Below, piece after piece: positions 1-8,017 of a stretch of DNA of 64,000 nt (positions within the stretch are counted from its first letter, which is position 1; each line of letters begins with the position of its first letter). The notes beneath the pieces were generated by a model that saw nothing but the letters and a program-made list of their open reading frames with translations, did not search any database and had not been told where the DNA came from. The stretch comes from Victivallales bacterium (GTDB lineage Bacteria; Verrucomicrobiota; Lentisphaeria; Oligosphaerales; Oligosphaeraceae), in the NCBI GenBank assembly GCA_017617415.1, contig JAFZWH010000063.1:23278-87277 (forward strand), given 5' to 3'. Position numbers and translations under genes: made by a program.

Positions 1-224
1 TTGATTTCTGTCTCCTTGCTGGTTGCACTGGCTTCGCTGCCCTCGACGATATTCTGCTTGCAGCTTCGTGCGGCCTGAACCATCTGGTCAACGGTGCGGT
101 CTTTAGCGGCATTCAAAAAACGATTGCAGAAGACAACGGTTCCCTGGTAGATGATCTCGCTCTTTTGATATGCCAGTAGGTTCTGGTATCCGCCATGCGG
201 AAGGATGATTTGCGGTTTGGTCAC
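1..224 (-). CDS. four-helix-bundle suffix-domain protein (partial, C-terminus off window)
   Basis: The reverse strand from 224 to the window edge is an open frame of 74 codons starting at GTG, 3 nt after an AAAGGAG-containing stretch (228-236) that fits a ribosome binding site. The peptide contains IVEGSEASATSKETEI, a pattern typical of the four-helix-bundle family related to proteins encoded by intervening sequences in 23S rRNA genes (the 'suffix domain' subgroup, which starts with a short segment resembling KPQIILPHGGYQNL). The family's function is not known beyond a small helical bundle fold. The 3' part is outside the window, so length and completeness cannot be judged. Family assignment is from memory of the motif. 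Confidence 0.65.
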   Translation of the reverse strand, partial: MTKPQIILPHGGYQNLLAYQKSEIIYQGTVVFCNRFLNAAKDRTVDQMVQAARSCKQNIVEGSEASATSKETEI

Positions 225-374
225 GGATGCTCCTTTCTGGTGTGGTTGCGAAAACAGACACAATGAATATACTGCCCATTCAGGAGACCGTATCCAAAGT
301 AATAAATAATATTATAATTCTCTGTTTTGCATATATTTTCTTGTAATTCTTTTGATTTTTCCTGCGCCCAAGAA

Positions 375-464
375 TCCCAGCCATCCCATTGCTCCCAATT
401 GTCCCAATTGTCCCAATTGTCCCAAGAGTCCCAAGAGTCCCAAGAGTCCCAAGAGTCCCAAGAG
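375..464. repeat. 9-bp tandem repeat array (TCCCAATTG / TCCCAAGAG)
   Basis: Ten consecutive 9-bp units lie here: two degenerate units (TCCCAGCCA, TCCCATTGC), three TCCCAATTG and five TCCCAAGAG. It lies in the otherwise gene-free gap 225-677 between the partial four-helix-bundle gene and the putP terminator. The same TCCCAATTG unit occurs in an array near 45777. Because the period is a multiple of three, the array keeps frames open on both strands (Leu-Gly-rich or Ser-Gln-rich), but these are not credible genes. Confidence 0.9.
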
Positions 465-611
465 TTGCGCAGGCAGAAGCAGGGCGAAAGGAGGTGGCTT
501 TGTGATGAAAGTCATTGCCTTTGAACAGAAGTTGCTCGAGTCAAGGACATCGCTCGTCTAATTTGACGAGGCGTAGCCTTTTGCCATACTTCTTATTCTT
601 CTAACGAAAAC

Positions 612-641
612 CGCCCCGGATGGCAAAGACCAACCGGGGCG
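612..641 (-). terminator. Rho-independent terminator of putP
   Basis: CGCCCCGG (612-619) pairs with CCGGGGCG (634-641) around a 14-nt loop. On the reverse strand the stem is followed by GTTTTCG. It lies 36 bp beyond the putP stop codon, as expected for an intrinsic terminator of that gene. Confidence 0.7.
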
Positions 642-651
642 ATTTGTTATT

Positions 652-680
652 GTCCAGAATAGTCCAGAATAGTCAGACTA
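652..680. repeat. 10-bp direct repeat touching the putP stop codon
   Basis: GTCCAGAATA occurs twice in tandem (652-661, 662-671), followed by a degenerate GTCAGACTA that contains the putP stop codon on the reverse strand. It is one of many short tandem repeats at gene ends in this window. Confidence 0.7.
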
Positions 681-2141
681 GTCCTGATATTTCACGGCGT
701 CGTCGTAGAGTTTCTGGATGTCCTCAGAGGGCTTGCCAGTGACTTTGGCAACGATGATGGCGGCGATGAGTCCGGCGAAGAAGCCGGGGATGATCTCATA
801 GAGCTTGGTGCCACTGCAGCAGGTCAGCCAAAGGATGTCCACAACGGTACCGACCACGATGCCCGCCAGGGCACCCTTGGAGTTGAAGTTCTTCCAGAAG
901 AGGCTGAGAAGGATGGCGGGGCCGAAGGCGGCGCCGAAGACGCCCCAGGCGTTGGAGACCAGCCCCATGATGCTGCCGGAGTTGGGGTTGGTGGCGATGA
1001 GCAGGGCGGCGAGCGACACGATCAGCACGATGAGGCGGCCGTTCCACAGCAACTCCGCGTCAGAGGGCTGTCCTTTGCGGATGAGTGGCTTATAGACGTC
1101 GCTGGTGAAGGCGGAGGAGGCCGCGAGCAACTGGCTGTCCGCAGTGCTCATGGCGGCGGCGAGAACGGCGGAGAGGAGCACACCGGAGATGACGCCGGGG
1201 AAGATGCGACGGACCATCTCGACGAAGACAATCTCCTTGTCCGCGATTTCCGGCTGGAAGCCGAGTTTGAGGCGTCCGATGATGCCGATGAATGCCGCGA
1301 AGAAGAGCACGATGACGGTCCAGGAGATGCCGATGATGGAGGACTTGCGGAGGTCCTTCTGGGACTTGATGGACATGAAGCGGATGATGATGTGTGGCAT
1401 GCCGAAGTATCCGAGGCCCCAGCCCAGTCCGGAGGCGATTTGACGCCAGTCGGCGAAGGCGTTGTAGTAGTTGGCGGGGAGGTCGGCGGCGATCTCAGTG
1501 GGTCCTTGGAGCATGAAGGTGGCGAAGATGGGGGCCAGGAGCATGGCGCCCAGAATCAGCATCCCCTGGAAGAAGTCGGTCCAGCACACAGCGGAGAATC
1601 CGCCGAGGAAGGTGTAGCTGATGATGATGAATGCGGAAAGGTACATCGCCTTGGTGGCGTCCATCCCGATGACCTTGAAGAAGAGCGTTCCGCATGCTTT
1701 GATGCTGGAGGCCGCATAGATGGTGTATGCCAGCAGGAATACCACTGCGCAGATGGTCTGGGTGGCGTGGTTGGTCGCCTTGAAGCGGTTGGAGAGGTAC
1801 TGCGGGATGGTGATGGCGTCACCGGAGACGATGGAGAATCTGCGCAGGCGTGGGGCCTCGATGATCCAGCTCAAGGCATAGCCCAGTCCCAGACCGATGG
1901 CAATCCAGACCTCGCCGATGCCGATGGCGTAGATGGAGGTGGGCAGGCCCATCAGCAGCCAGGCGCTCATGTCGGAGGCACCGGCGGAGAGGGCGGCGAC
2001 CCACGGACCCATCTTGCGGTCACCCAGGAAGTAGGTCTTTTCGCCGCCGTTGCGGTCCCTGAAGAAGAAATAGACTCCAATGGACAGCATGCAGAGCAGG
2101 TAGATGATGAAAACAGTGACTTCCGAATAGCTCATGGACAT
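678..2141 (-). CDS. putP: sodium/proline symporter PutP
   Basis: Sodium:solute symporter of the SSS family that takes up proline with Na+ across the inner membrane. The 487-residue product is close to the usual ~500. It shows the family's many hydrophobic helices and the PutP-specific SAGASDMSAWLLMGLP signature at about residues 52-67, which in E. coli PutP contributes to sodium and proline binding. The start could be the first or third codon (ATG TCC ATG); a GGAG-like sequence precedes the first. It is a single-gene unit with its own terminator at 612-641. No catabolic putA is nearby, so it probably serves osmotic or nutritional proline uptake. Confidence 0.93.
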   Translation of the reverse strand: MSMSYSEVTVFIIYLLCMLSIGVYFFFRDRNGGEKTYFLGDRKMGPWVAALSAGASDMSAWLLMGLPTSIYAIGIGEVWIAIGLGLGYALSWIIEAPRLRRFSIVSGDAITIPQYLSNRFKATNHATQTICAVVFLLAYTIYAASSIKACGTLFFKVIGMDATKAMYLSAFIIISYTFLGGFSAVCWTDFFQGMLILGAMLLAPIFATFMLQGPTEIAADLPANYYNAFADWRQIASGLGWGLGYFGMPHIIIRFMSIKSQKDLRKSSIIGISWTVIVLFFAAFIGIIGRLKLGFQPEIADKEIVFVEMVRRIFPGVISGVLLSAVLAAAMSTADSQLLAASSAFTSDVYKPLIRKGQPSDAELLWNGRLIVLIVSLAALLIATNPNSGSIMGLVSNAWGVFGAAFGPAILLSLFWKNFNSKGALAGIVVGTVVDILWLTCCSGTKLYEIIPGFFAGLIAAIIVAKVTGKPSEDIQKLYDDAVKYQD

Positions 2142-2276
2142 CGGAGAAGGCTCCTACGGGTTGGTTGCCGAACTGGTGCGGTAAGCGCCAATGTTCGTTT
2201 TATGGGAATGCCTCGGCTATGGAATGAAATGCCACGCCGAGAAAAACAAAGGGGAAATACGAAAAGGATACCCGAA

Positions 2277-2318
2277 AAAGGTGACTCCGAGCAATTTAAA
2301 TTGCCTGGAGCCACCTTT
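2277..2318 (-). terminator. terminator of the RRM protein gene
   Basis: A long imperfect stem: AAAGGTG, CTCC and GCAATTT on one side pair with AAATTGC, GGAG and CACCTTT on the other. On the reverse strand it is followed by a run of T residues. It lies 35 bp past the stop codon of the RRM gene. Confidence 0.7.
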
Positions 2319-2352
2319 GGGAGTTCAATCCGGCGGAAAATCCGCCGAACGA

Positions 2353-2652
2353 CTAACGGCGGCCATAGCCACCCATTCCGCCGTGAGGACGGGGACCACG
2401 CGGTTCGCGGGGCTTCGCCTCGTTGACGGTCAGGGTACGGCCGTTGTTTTCTTTGCCATTGAGTGCGTCGATTGCGGCTTGCGCCTCGGCGTCATCAGGC
2501 ATTTCCACGAAGCCGAAGCCCTTGCTGCGTCCAGTGTCATGGTCCGTGATGACACGCGCGGAGTCCACTTTCCCGAACTGCGAGAAGAGTTCCTTCAGTT
2601 CGTCATCACGAACCGAGTAGCTCAGGTTGCCGACATACAGATTTTTAGCCAT
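2353..2652 (-). CDS. RRM-domain RNA-binding protein
   Basis: Small single-RRM protein of 99 residues, of the glycine-rich type common in cyanobacteria, Verrucomicrobia and Lentisphaerota. It is expected to bind single-stranded RNA in the cytoplasm. RNP2 is LYVGNL (residues 5-10) and RNP1 is KGFGFVEM (44-51). The C-terminal tail from about residue 85 is Pro/Arg/Gly rich (PRGPRPHGGMGGYGRR). The start at 2652 is chosen because MAKNLYVGNL is the normal N-terminus of the family, although the frame is open further upstream. The gene has its own terminator and stands alone, with a long upstream region that could hold a regulated leader. Its RNA target is not known. Confidence 0.9.
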   Translation of the reverse strand: MAKNLYVGNLSYSVRDDELKELFSQFGKVDSARVITDHDTGRSKGFGFVEMPDDAEAQAAIDALNGKENNGRTLTVNEAKPREPRGPRPHGGMGGYGRR

Positions 2653-3370
2653 TGATTTGTAAAAGACAGGTGGGGCGTTCCCGGAATTTTGTTGGCTTTC
2701 CCCCGAGAGTTCAGGAAAGGAGCCTCCAGGCTCGAGAGCGAAAGGACGCACCGGAGGGCTTGAGCGACGGGAGCAAAGCCCGCCGGGAAACTTTTCGATG
2801 TGTCGTGTAGGGACAGCTGCTCAATGCATCCCCCGCGACCTCGACCTGCACCATGCGCCAAACCGGCTTTCAAACGGCGTCGCTTGTGCACTTAGCCTAA
2901 AACGCGAAAAAATACAAAAAACAGGCTAATTTTATACAATACCACCTTGTGTGATATTTTCAAGCCGCCAAATGCATTTTTTTTCAAAAAGGTACAAGTC
3001 TTTTCAAAAGAATGGCTTAACCCAAGGGGGTTCCGGTTTGTCTCAGGCGGTTGCGGCGAAAATAGTGTGGTATCTCATAAAATTCCGCTCAATTCCCCAA
3101 GAGGGTACCTAACGGCAGAATTTTAAGTTTTAGTTTTGACTTTGCCCCAAGGGTTATCGTGCCCTTTTCAGGCGCAGATGGTTGTGGGTGCCTTGCCCGA
3201 CAGCTGCGCGCCCATCGGGCGCTTGCAGTCGGTTACGCATGGTTGCGCACTCACGTGCGCTCGCTGCTTTGCGGCTGAAATAGCTTTGATTAGGTATCCT
3301 GTCGGGAAACAAAGCCTGAAATTCAAGGAATGAAAAACGCCAAACTTGTAGTCTGTCTTGACTACTATTT
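2653..3370. other. 718-bp intergenic region, no gene recognised
   Basis: Between the RRM start and the stop of the SUI1-like gene I see no credible coding frame. The part at 2900-3010 is A/T rich and includes TATAAAAT on the reverse strand (around 2930), a possible -10 element for the RRM gene that would give a leader of more than 250 nt. Around 3240-3262 a GCGCAC/GTGCGC inverted repeat could form a hairpin. No known RNA family was recognised. Confidence 0.4.
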
Positions 3371-3826
3371 TCAGCATTGAAAGCCATGTTTTGCGAACCA
3401 GGCGGATGCGCGTTCGCGTTGGTCGCCCTGAATTTGGAGTACTCCGTCCTCGAAACGCGCTCCGGTTCCCAGCGCCTTCTGGAGTTGGGTCCCCAGTGTC
3501 ATCTGCTCGGTCAATTCCAGTCCTTTTAGTCCATAGACCAGCGTCACGGTCTTTCCGCCTTTTCCCTTGCGCTGAATATTAAACGAAAGCCGTGGACCAG
3601 CTGGCTTGGCTGGCTTGTCGGTCCCGACTGAGAGTGTTGCACCGCCGAATGCCTCCAGCAGTTTTTGGTCTTCAGGGGAGAGCGAGGCTTTGCGTAGCTC
3701 TTCAGGAGAAGGTGGCGGAGGTGGCGGGGGCTCCTGAGGCTTCGGCAAATCCAATTTCAGATCGGCGAAGGGGTTGTTCCAGGGAGTGGAACTGCCGGGC
3801 GCGGGTGGGGCGGGCTTTTTCTTCAT
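3371..3826 (-). CDS. SUI1/YciH-type translation initiation factor-like protein
   Basis: The C-terminal ~75 residues match the SUI1 (eIF1) fold found in bacterial YciH proteins: a basic segment (QRKGKGGKTVTLVYGL) followed by a GTGARFEDGVLQIQGDQRE core. The N-terminal ~60 residues are Pro-rich (a run of seven prolines near residue 40) and probably disordered. Eukaryotic eIF1 controls start-codon fidelity; bacterial YciH is thought to influence initiation on poor starts. The start at 3826 (MKKKPAPP) is chosen over an upstream in-frame start inside the neighbouring gene. It is last in the trxB-trxA-CpXC run, 20 nt after the CpXC gene. Confidence 0.85.
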   Translation of the reverse strand: MKKKPAPPAPGSSTPWNNPFADLKLDLPKPQEPPPPPPPSPEELRKASLSPEDQKLLEAFGGATLSVGTDKPAKPAGPRLSFNIQRKGKGGKTVTLVYGLKGLELTEQMTLGTQLQKALGTGARFEDGVLQIQGDQRERASAWFAKHGFQC

Positions 3827-3846
3827 CTGTGGATAATATCTCGATG

Positions 3847-4500
3847 TCAATGATTTAGCAGCATGTCGATGTCCACTCGGCAACCTGGAAAGCATCGATC
3901 CAGTTCGGCACGGAGGTCGCTGTTGTCTTGAATCTCTTGAGACAAATGCTGGAATTCCTCCATCGGCACCTGGAGCACGCGGATGGGGCGCCCGGTTTTT
4001 CGGTCATAAATGATGAAAGTAAGTAATCCTGCATCCTTCTGGGTGAAGTCGAAGAGCAGTCGATGACGCTGCGGGGAGATTCCTTCGGCCCCACCGTTGA
4101 AGAGCTGGTATTTGGCGTATTCGACAAGCCGATCGTCTAACCCCTGTTGGTGCAAGGCTATTTTCTCGATGAAGTCTGGCCGGGTGAAGACGAGCCGGAC
4201 GGTCGGGCGTTGGAGGCCCTCGGTCTGCGCCGCCTCCGTTGCGCTTTCATCCAGTTTCAATGCGAGCGCGGCCTCCTCTTCCGGTGGAAGCGGATGCGCG
4301 GTCTGCACCACCATGAACGGGTGCTGGTGATCTCGGTAGATGAGCTGTGCCGGCACATTGAGCATTGCCTGGCATTTGGGGCAGGCGACGCAGTTCAGAG
4401 TTCCATGAAGGAGTTCTGGGAGATGTTCCGATTCCGGGGTGAGTACTGTCACCGGATCGAACTCGAAGTGCTCCGAGCAATGTGGACAGGCTAGTTCCAT
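3847..4500 (-). CDS. CpXC-domain protein
   Basis: 217 residues with an N-terminal zinc-ribbon-like module: CPHC at residues 5-8 and CVACPKC near 37-43, the pattern that names the CpXC domain. The rest is a mixed alpha/beta domain of unknown function. The family is often an uncharacterised cytoplasmic protein. The start ATG is preceded immediately by three copies of a 7-bp repeat (reverse strand ATTCCTC), so no Shine-Dalgarno sequence is possible in the usual window; translation may be leaderless or coupled. It lies 77 nt after trxA and 20 nt before the SUI1-like gene. Confidence 0.75.
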   Translation of the reverse strand: MELACPHCSEHFEFDPVTVLTPESEHLPELLHGTLNCVACPKCQAMLNVPAQLIYRDHQHPFMVVQTAHPLPPEEEAALALKLDESATEAAQTEGLQRPTVRLVFTRPDFIEKIALHQQGLDDRLVEYAKYQLFNGGAEGISPQRHRLLFDFTQKDAGLLTFIIYDRKTGRPIRVLQVPMEEFQHLSQEIQDNSDLRAELDRCFPGCRVDIDMLLNH

Positions 4501-4525
4501 GAGGAATGAGGAATGAGGAATGAGG
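4501..4525. repeat. heptamer tandem repeat abutting a start codon
   Basis: GAGGAAT is repeated three times (4501-4521), plus a partial GAGG. It occupies exactly the positions where the ribosome binding site of the reverse-strand CpXC gene (start at 4500) should be. Confidence 0.9.
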
Positions 4526-4577
4526 GTTCTCGCTCGCGATAGGCGTCTGTCGTCTGTTGTCAAGGTGGGCACTGCGG

Positions 4578-4892
4578 TTATTGCAGAGCGTCCTTGAGCG
4601 TATCGATGGTCTGGACGCCGACGAAGGAGCGCACTTGTTCGCCGCCTTTGAAGATCATCAGCGTGGGGATGGACATCACGTTGAAGCGCGCGGCCAGTTC
4701 CGGCTGCTCGTCCACGTTGACCTTGCCGACAGTGGCTCCGATTGCGGCCAACTCATCAATGTGGTCGTCAATGAACTTGCCCTGCATCCGGCATGGTGCG
4801 CACCAGGTCGCCCAGAAGTCGATGAGCCAGGTGCCTTGCGCGATGGCCTGGTCGAAGGTCTCAGTTGTCAGATTGACAAGTTTTTGTTCCAT
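4578..4892 (-). CDS. trxA: thioredoxin
   Basis: 104-residue thioredoxin, a general cytoplasmic disulfide reductase. The active site is WCAPC (C31 and C34) instead of the commoner WCGPC, and the cis-proline segment SIPTLMIFKGGE is present. It is separated from trxB by 6 nt and transcribed with it, so reductase and substrate are made together. Length and motif order are normal. Confidence 0.95.
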   Translation of the reverse strand: MEQKLVNLTTETFDQAIAQGTWLIDFWATWCAPCRMQGKFIDDHIDELAAIGATVGKVNVDEQPELAARFNVMSIPTLMIFKGGEQVRSFVGVQTIDTLKDALQ

Positions 4893-4898
4893 AGTGCG

Positions 4899-5840
4899 TT
4901 ATTTTGAATGGGGTGAGGTTTCGGAGAGGAAATTCACGGCGTCCATCCCGGCCTTGGCTCCCATGCCGGCGGCGATAATGGCCTGGCGGTAATGCGGGTC
5001 GGCGCAGTCGCCTGCGGCGAAGACGCCGGGGAGGGCGGTGAGGCTTCGTGAGCCATCCACAAGTTTAATATAGCCCTGTTCGTCGAGCGGGAGGGCGGTG
5101 CCCTCCAAAAGTTCCGTGTTGGGGAGGACTCCCACCGCCACGAAGACGCCCTTGCAGGGCACGAGGGCGGTCTCGGCGGTCATAGTGGACTGGATACGCA
5201 CGCCCGCGACCCGCCCGCTGTCGTCGGCTTCCAGAGCGGTGGGGAGGCTGTTCCGATGGATGATGACTTTGGGGTTCGCCGACACGCGGTCGGCGAGGAT
5301 TTTGGTGGCGGGAAGGGTATCGCGCCGGTGGATGAGATGTACCTCGGCTGCGAAGGCGGTTAGCGCGAGTGCCTCTTCCAGCGCCATGTCTCCACCGCCG
5401 ATGACGGCGACGGACTGGTTGCGGAAGAACGCACCGTCGCAGGTCGCGCAATAGGAGAGCCCCTTGCCCAGGAAGCGCTTTTCGTCGGTTAGTCCCAGCC
5501 GATGACGGCTGCCCAAGGCGAGGACGACTGCCTCGGCGGCGAGTTCCGTGCCGTCATCCAGCGTGAGGTGGTTGTTTCGTTCGGCGAAGGCGATTTTAGT
5601 GGCAGCATTGTATTTAAGGATGGCTCCGAAGCGCTGTGCCTGCCGTGCCATGGCATCCGTGAGGTCGAAACCGGTGGTGCCGTCAGGGAAACCAGGATAG
5701 TTCTCGACATGGTTGGTCTGCGTGAGCAGTCCGCCCGGTTGCATTCCCGCCAGGATGACTGGCACCAGACCCGCGCGTGCGGCATAGATGGCTGCCGCAC
5801 AGCCGGCGGGACCAGAACCAAGAATAACGAGACGTTCCAT
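4899..5840 (-). CDS. trxB: thioredoxin-disulfide reductase
   Basis: 313-residue low-molecular-weight thioredoxin reductase, a flavoprotein that uses NADPH to reduce thioredoxin. The FAD dinucleotide fold GSGPAG is at residues 8-13, the redox pair CATC at 131-134, the NADPH-binding GGGDMALEEA segment near 150, and the C-terminal FAD motif GVFAAGDCAD near 270. It is the first gene of a four-gene reverse-strand run (trxB, trxA, CpXC, SUI1-like). The divergent YbjQ gene shares the 244-bp upstream region. Confidence 0.96.
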   Translation of the reverse strand: MERLVILGSGPAGCAAAIYAARAGLVPVILAGMQPGGLLTQTNHVENYPGFPDGTTGFDLTDAMARQAQRFGAILKYNAATKIAFAERNNHLTLDDGTELAAEAVVLALGSRHRLGLTDEKRFLGKGLSYCATCDGAFFRNQSVAVIGGGDMALEEALALTAFAAEVHLIHRRDTLPATKILADRVSANPKVIIHRNSLPTALEADDSGRVAGVRIQSTMTAETALVPCKGVFVAVGVLPNTELLEGTALPLDEQGYIKLVDGSRSLTALPGVFAAGDCADPHYRQAIIAAGMGAKAGMDAVNFLSETSPHSK

Positions 5841-6084
5841 GGAAGTTTACAGTTTAGAAGGCAAAATCAAGTTTTGTTTCAAGGAAACCACAATACTATA
5901 CTGTACGATAAATCTGCTGAAGCAAGTTTTGGTTGTTGTGAAGCGATTTTTCTCAGTTTGTTTGCGCAGAAAATAATTTTGAATTTCCCAAGACGATGGC
6001 ACGCTTCAGAAAAGACGTGCTAAAGTATGACCATTCGGCTGTTGATTGTTTTTGTTGTTCAACCTCTTAACCATCTTAAAAACC

Positions 6085-6420
6085 ATGATCATCGTCAATA
6101 CAGAAACCATTCCTGGGAAGCGCATTGTGGAGGTCAAAGGGCTGGTGCAGGGCAACACCGTCCGCGCCAAGAATGTCGGTCGGGACATCGCGGCGTCGTT
6201 CAAGAACCTGGTCGGCGGCGAACTGAAAGGCTACACCGAGTTGCTGGTGGAGAGCCGTCGCGAGGCGGTGGCCCGGATGATCGCCCAGGCGGAGCAGCTC
6301 CAGGCGAACGCGATTGTAAATGTGCGTTTCGCGACCAGCAGCATCACTGCGGGGGCCGCCGAACTGTATGCCTACGGGACGGCGGTGACTGTCGTCGATG
6401 ATTACTCCCAGGGGGTGTAG
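6085..6420 (+). CDS. YbjQ/UPF0145 family protein
   Basis: 111 residues with the conserved YbjQ features: NTETIPGKRIVEVKGLVQGN at the start, GGELKGYTELL in the middle, and ANAIVNVRFATS near residue 85. The family folds as a pentameric beta/alpha barrel-like assembly proposed to bind metal; its physiological role is unknown. The start at 6085 matches the family's N-terminus; an upstream in-frame start would add 13 hydrophobic residues. No clear Shine-Dalgarno precedes it. The next gene, a membrane-anchored paralogue, begins 3 nt downstream, so the two are co-transcribed. Confidence 0.85.
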   Translation: MIIVNTETIPGKRIVEVKGLVQGNTVRAKNVGRDIAASFKNLVGGELKGYTELLVESRREAVARMIAQAEQLQANAIVNVRFATSSITAGAAELYAYGTAVTVVDDYSQGV

Positions 6421-6423
6421 CCT

Positions 6424-6927
6424 ATGGATGTGCAGACTTCCCCAGAAACCCCCACTGGCGGGTTGATCGTGTTGTGTTTTTACCTTGCCTGGCCGCTACT
6501 GCTGCTGGTCGGCACCTGGCTGGTTCATTGGCTGGGAGGGCGTTCTCGCAGACGCCATCTGGACGAGCAGGAGGCATACTTCCGGGAGCGCATCCGAATG
6601 ACGAACCTCAAGCGCTTTCCGCCGAGTGGCTGCCTCAATCCGCAGTTGGTCACTGGTACTGCCGCGATTGCGAACAACCACTTTGTCGCCTTCCTGGCGG
6701 GCTTCAAGCACATCTTCGGCGGCGAGCTGAAAGGCTACACGCAGATGTGCGATGAGGCACGGCGGCTGGCGTTGGTGCGGCTGCTCCAGGAAGCCGAGAG
6801 CATTGGCGCCAATGCGGTTTACAATGTCCGTTTCGAGACCGCGACAATTGTCTCGGCGCAGAACAACAAGCAGTCCGGCGGCGTGGAACTGATCGCCTAC
6901 GGGACGGCAGTGCGCGAAGAACGATGA
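6424..6927 (+). CDS. membrane-anchored YbjQ-domain protein
   Basis: 167 residues. A single transmembrane helix at about 14-37 is followed by a basic segment (GGRSRRRHL) and a second YbjQ domain from about residue 65, recognisable from GGELKGYTQM and IGANAVYNVRFETA. The topology suggests the YbjQ domain lies on the cytoplasmic side. It is a tandem paralogue of the upstream gene and overlaps the PrsW-like gene by 4 nt (ATGA). A heteromeric complex of soluble and anchored YbjQ subunits is an inference. Confidence 0.8.
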   Translation: MDVQTSPETPTGGLIVLCFYLAWPLLLLVGTWLVHWLGGRSRRRHLDEQEAYFRERIRMTNLKRFPPSGCLNPQLVTGTAAIANNHFVAFLAGFKHIFGGELKGYTQMCDEARRLALVRLLQEAESIGANAVYNVRFETATIVSAQNNKQSGGVELIAYGTAVREER

Positions 6928-7649
6928 CCAAAGACCGCGAGAAATTCTTCTCGGTAGAAGAGGAGGTCGCCCTGCATCCGGAACTTCTGCACAAGACGTC
7001 TCCGGCGGAGGAACCGCCTATTGCCGTCGAGCGTGCCGATGGAGACTATTATCAGTCGGTCGCCTTCGAGCCAGGCGTGGCTGGCGTGCGTGAGGGTCTG
7101 CGCCTTCCTGGGCAGTCCTGGCCGTGGACCGCAGCGGTGCTGACGACCATCCTCTGCGGTTTGGCGGGAGGTTTGTTGGCGGTTCCGGCGATGTTCCTCA
7201 AAGGTCGGGAGTCTGGGGTGTGGACGCTGATGCTGGTGGTGTTCGGACCATTCGCGGAGGAGACGCTCAAGCAGAGCGGGATGATTTTCCAGCTGGAGAA
7301 GCTGCCGGGGACTGTGCGTTCAGGGTGGCAGTTCTTCCTGGCGGCTCTGCTGGGTGCGGGAGTTTTCAGCGTGCTGGAGAATCTGCTCTACGGCCATGTC
7401 TATTTGCGCCACCTGCCGCCGGAACAATTGGCAATCTTGATGAACTACCGATGGATTGCCTGCACCGCGCTACATATTGCCTGCACGATGATTTCGGCGC
7501 TGGGGCTGCGGAGGGTTTGGCGGGACGCCCTGCGGAAAGGCGCCCGTTGCCAAATCAGCGATGCGTTTCCCTGGTTCGTGGTTGCCGTGGTGATTCATGG
7601 TTGCTATAACCTGCTGATGTTGCTGGTACAGGCGTTTGGAAAAGGATGA
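6924..7649 (+). CDS. PrsW-family intramembrane protease
   Basis: 241-residue multi-pass membrane protein with the PrsW/Abi-type glutamic protease layout. It has EExxK (E112, E113, K116) in GPFAEETLKQ, E152-N153 in SVLENLLYG, H184 in ALHIA, and HxxxN (H225, N229) in VVIHGCYNL. Bacillus PrsW cleaves an anti-sigma factor inside the membrane; other members modify or cleave membrane substrates. The ~60 N-terminal residues are soluble and acidic. The gene overlaps both neighbours by 4 nt, so it is translated as part of the YbjQ operon. The substrate is unknown, and no sigma/anti-sigma pair is adjacent. Confidence 0.8.
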   Translation: MTKDREKFFSVEEEVALHPELLHKTSPAEEPPIAVERADGDYYQSVAFEPGVAGVREGLRLPGQSWPWTAAVLTTILCGLAGGLLAVPAMFLKGRESGVWTLMLVVFGPFAEETLKQSGMIFQLEKLPGTVRSGWQFFLAALLGAGVFSVLENLLYGHVYLRHLPPEQLAILMNYRWIACTALHIACTMISALGLRRVWRDALRKGARCQISDAFPWFVVAVVIHGCYNLLMLLVQAFGKG

Positions 7650-7933
7650 AAAGGCAATGGCCCTCCAACCGAATGCTTATTGCCTGGAGTCTGAAGGTGT
7701 TTTCCTGGATCAGTGTGTTGCAGGTGTTGCTGATTCCGGGGGCCTGGGCATATAGTCGTTGGGCGGGGGCAGGAGATGTCAGAGCACAGTTGGATATATT
7801 TTGGGCTTTGTTTCCCATTCTCAAATGGGTGAACATCATTTCGCTGGGGATTGTCGTCGTCCTTTTACTGCTGCTGATATTTGTGTGGGTGGTTCGACGA
7901 GAAAAAACGGACGAGCCGAAACAAGAGGACTAA
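7646..7933 (+). CDS. small two-helix membrane protein
   Basis: 95 residues with two hydrophobic segments (about 11-36 and 50-82) and a charged C-terminal tail (RREKTDEPKQED). Its ATG overlaps the stop of the PrsW-like gene (ATGA), so it is the last member of the YbjQ-YbjQ-PrsW operon. I do not recognise the family. It could be a partner or a substrate of the protease; that is inference from linkage only. Confidence 0.7.
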   Translation: MKRQWPSNRMLIAWSLKVFSWISVLQVLLIPGAWAYSRWAGAGDVRAQLDIFWALFPILKWVNIISLGIVVVLLLLLIFVWVVRREKTDEPKQED

Positions 7934-8017
7934 AGTACATTATATTTTTAAAGTCGTTCGGCTAGGACAGTTCCTCGTGTATGCTGGCCTTCTGTGATTT
8001 CCCCTCAAGTGCTCTGA

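Noticed and set aside
375..464. Possible CRISPR array
   Set aside because: Units are 9 bp and directly adjacent with no spacers; the same holds for 45777-45866. No cas genes are in the window.
312..561. Small open frames on both strands across the 9-bp array (Leu-Gly-rich and Ser-Gln-rich)
   Set aside because: They exist only because the repeat period is a multiple of three; there is no ribosome binding site or conserved sequence.
1392..2426. 344-codon forward frame opposite putP
   Set aside because: Antisense shadow of a clear PutP gene in a G+C-rich genome.
2653..3370. Structured RNA gene (6S, RNase P, riboswitch)
   Set aside because: Hairpins are present but no diagnostic conserved core of any RNA family was recognised.
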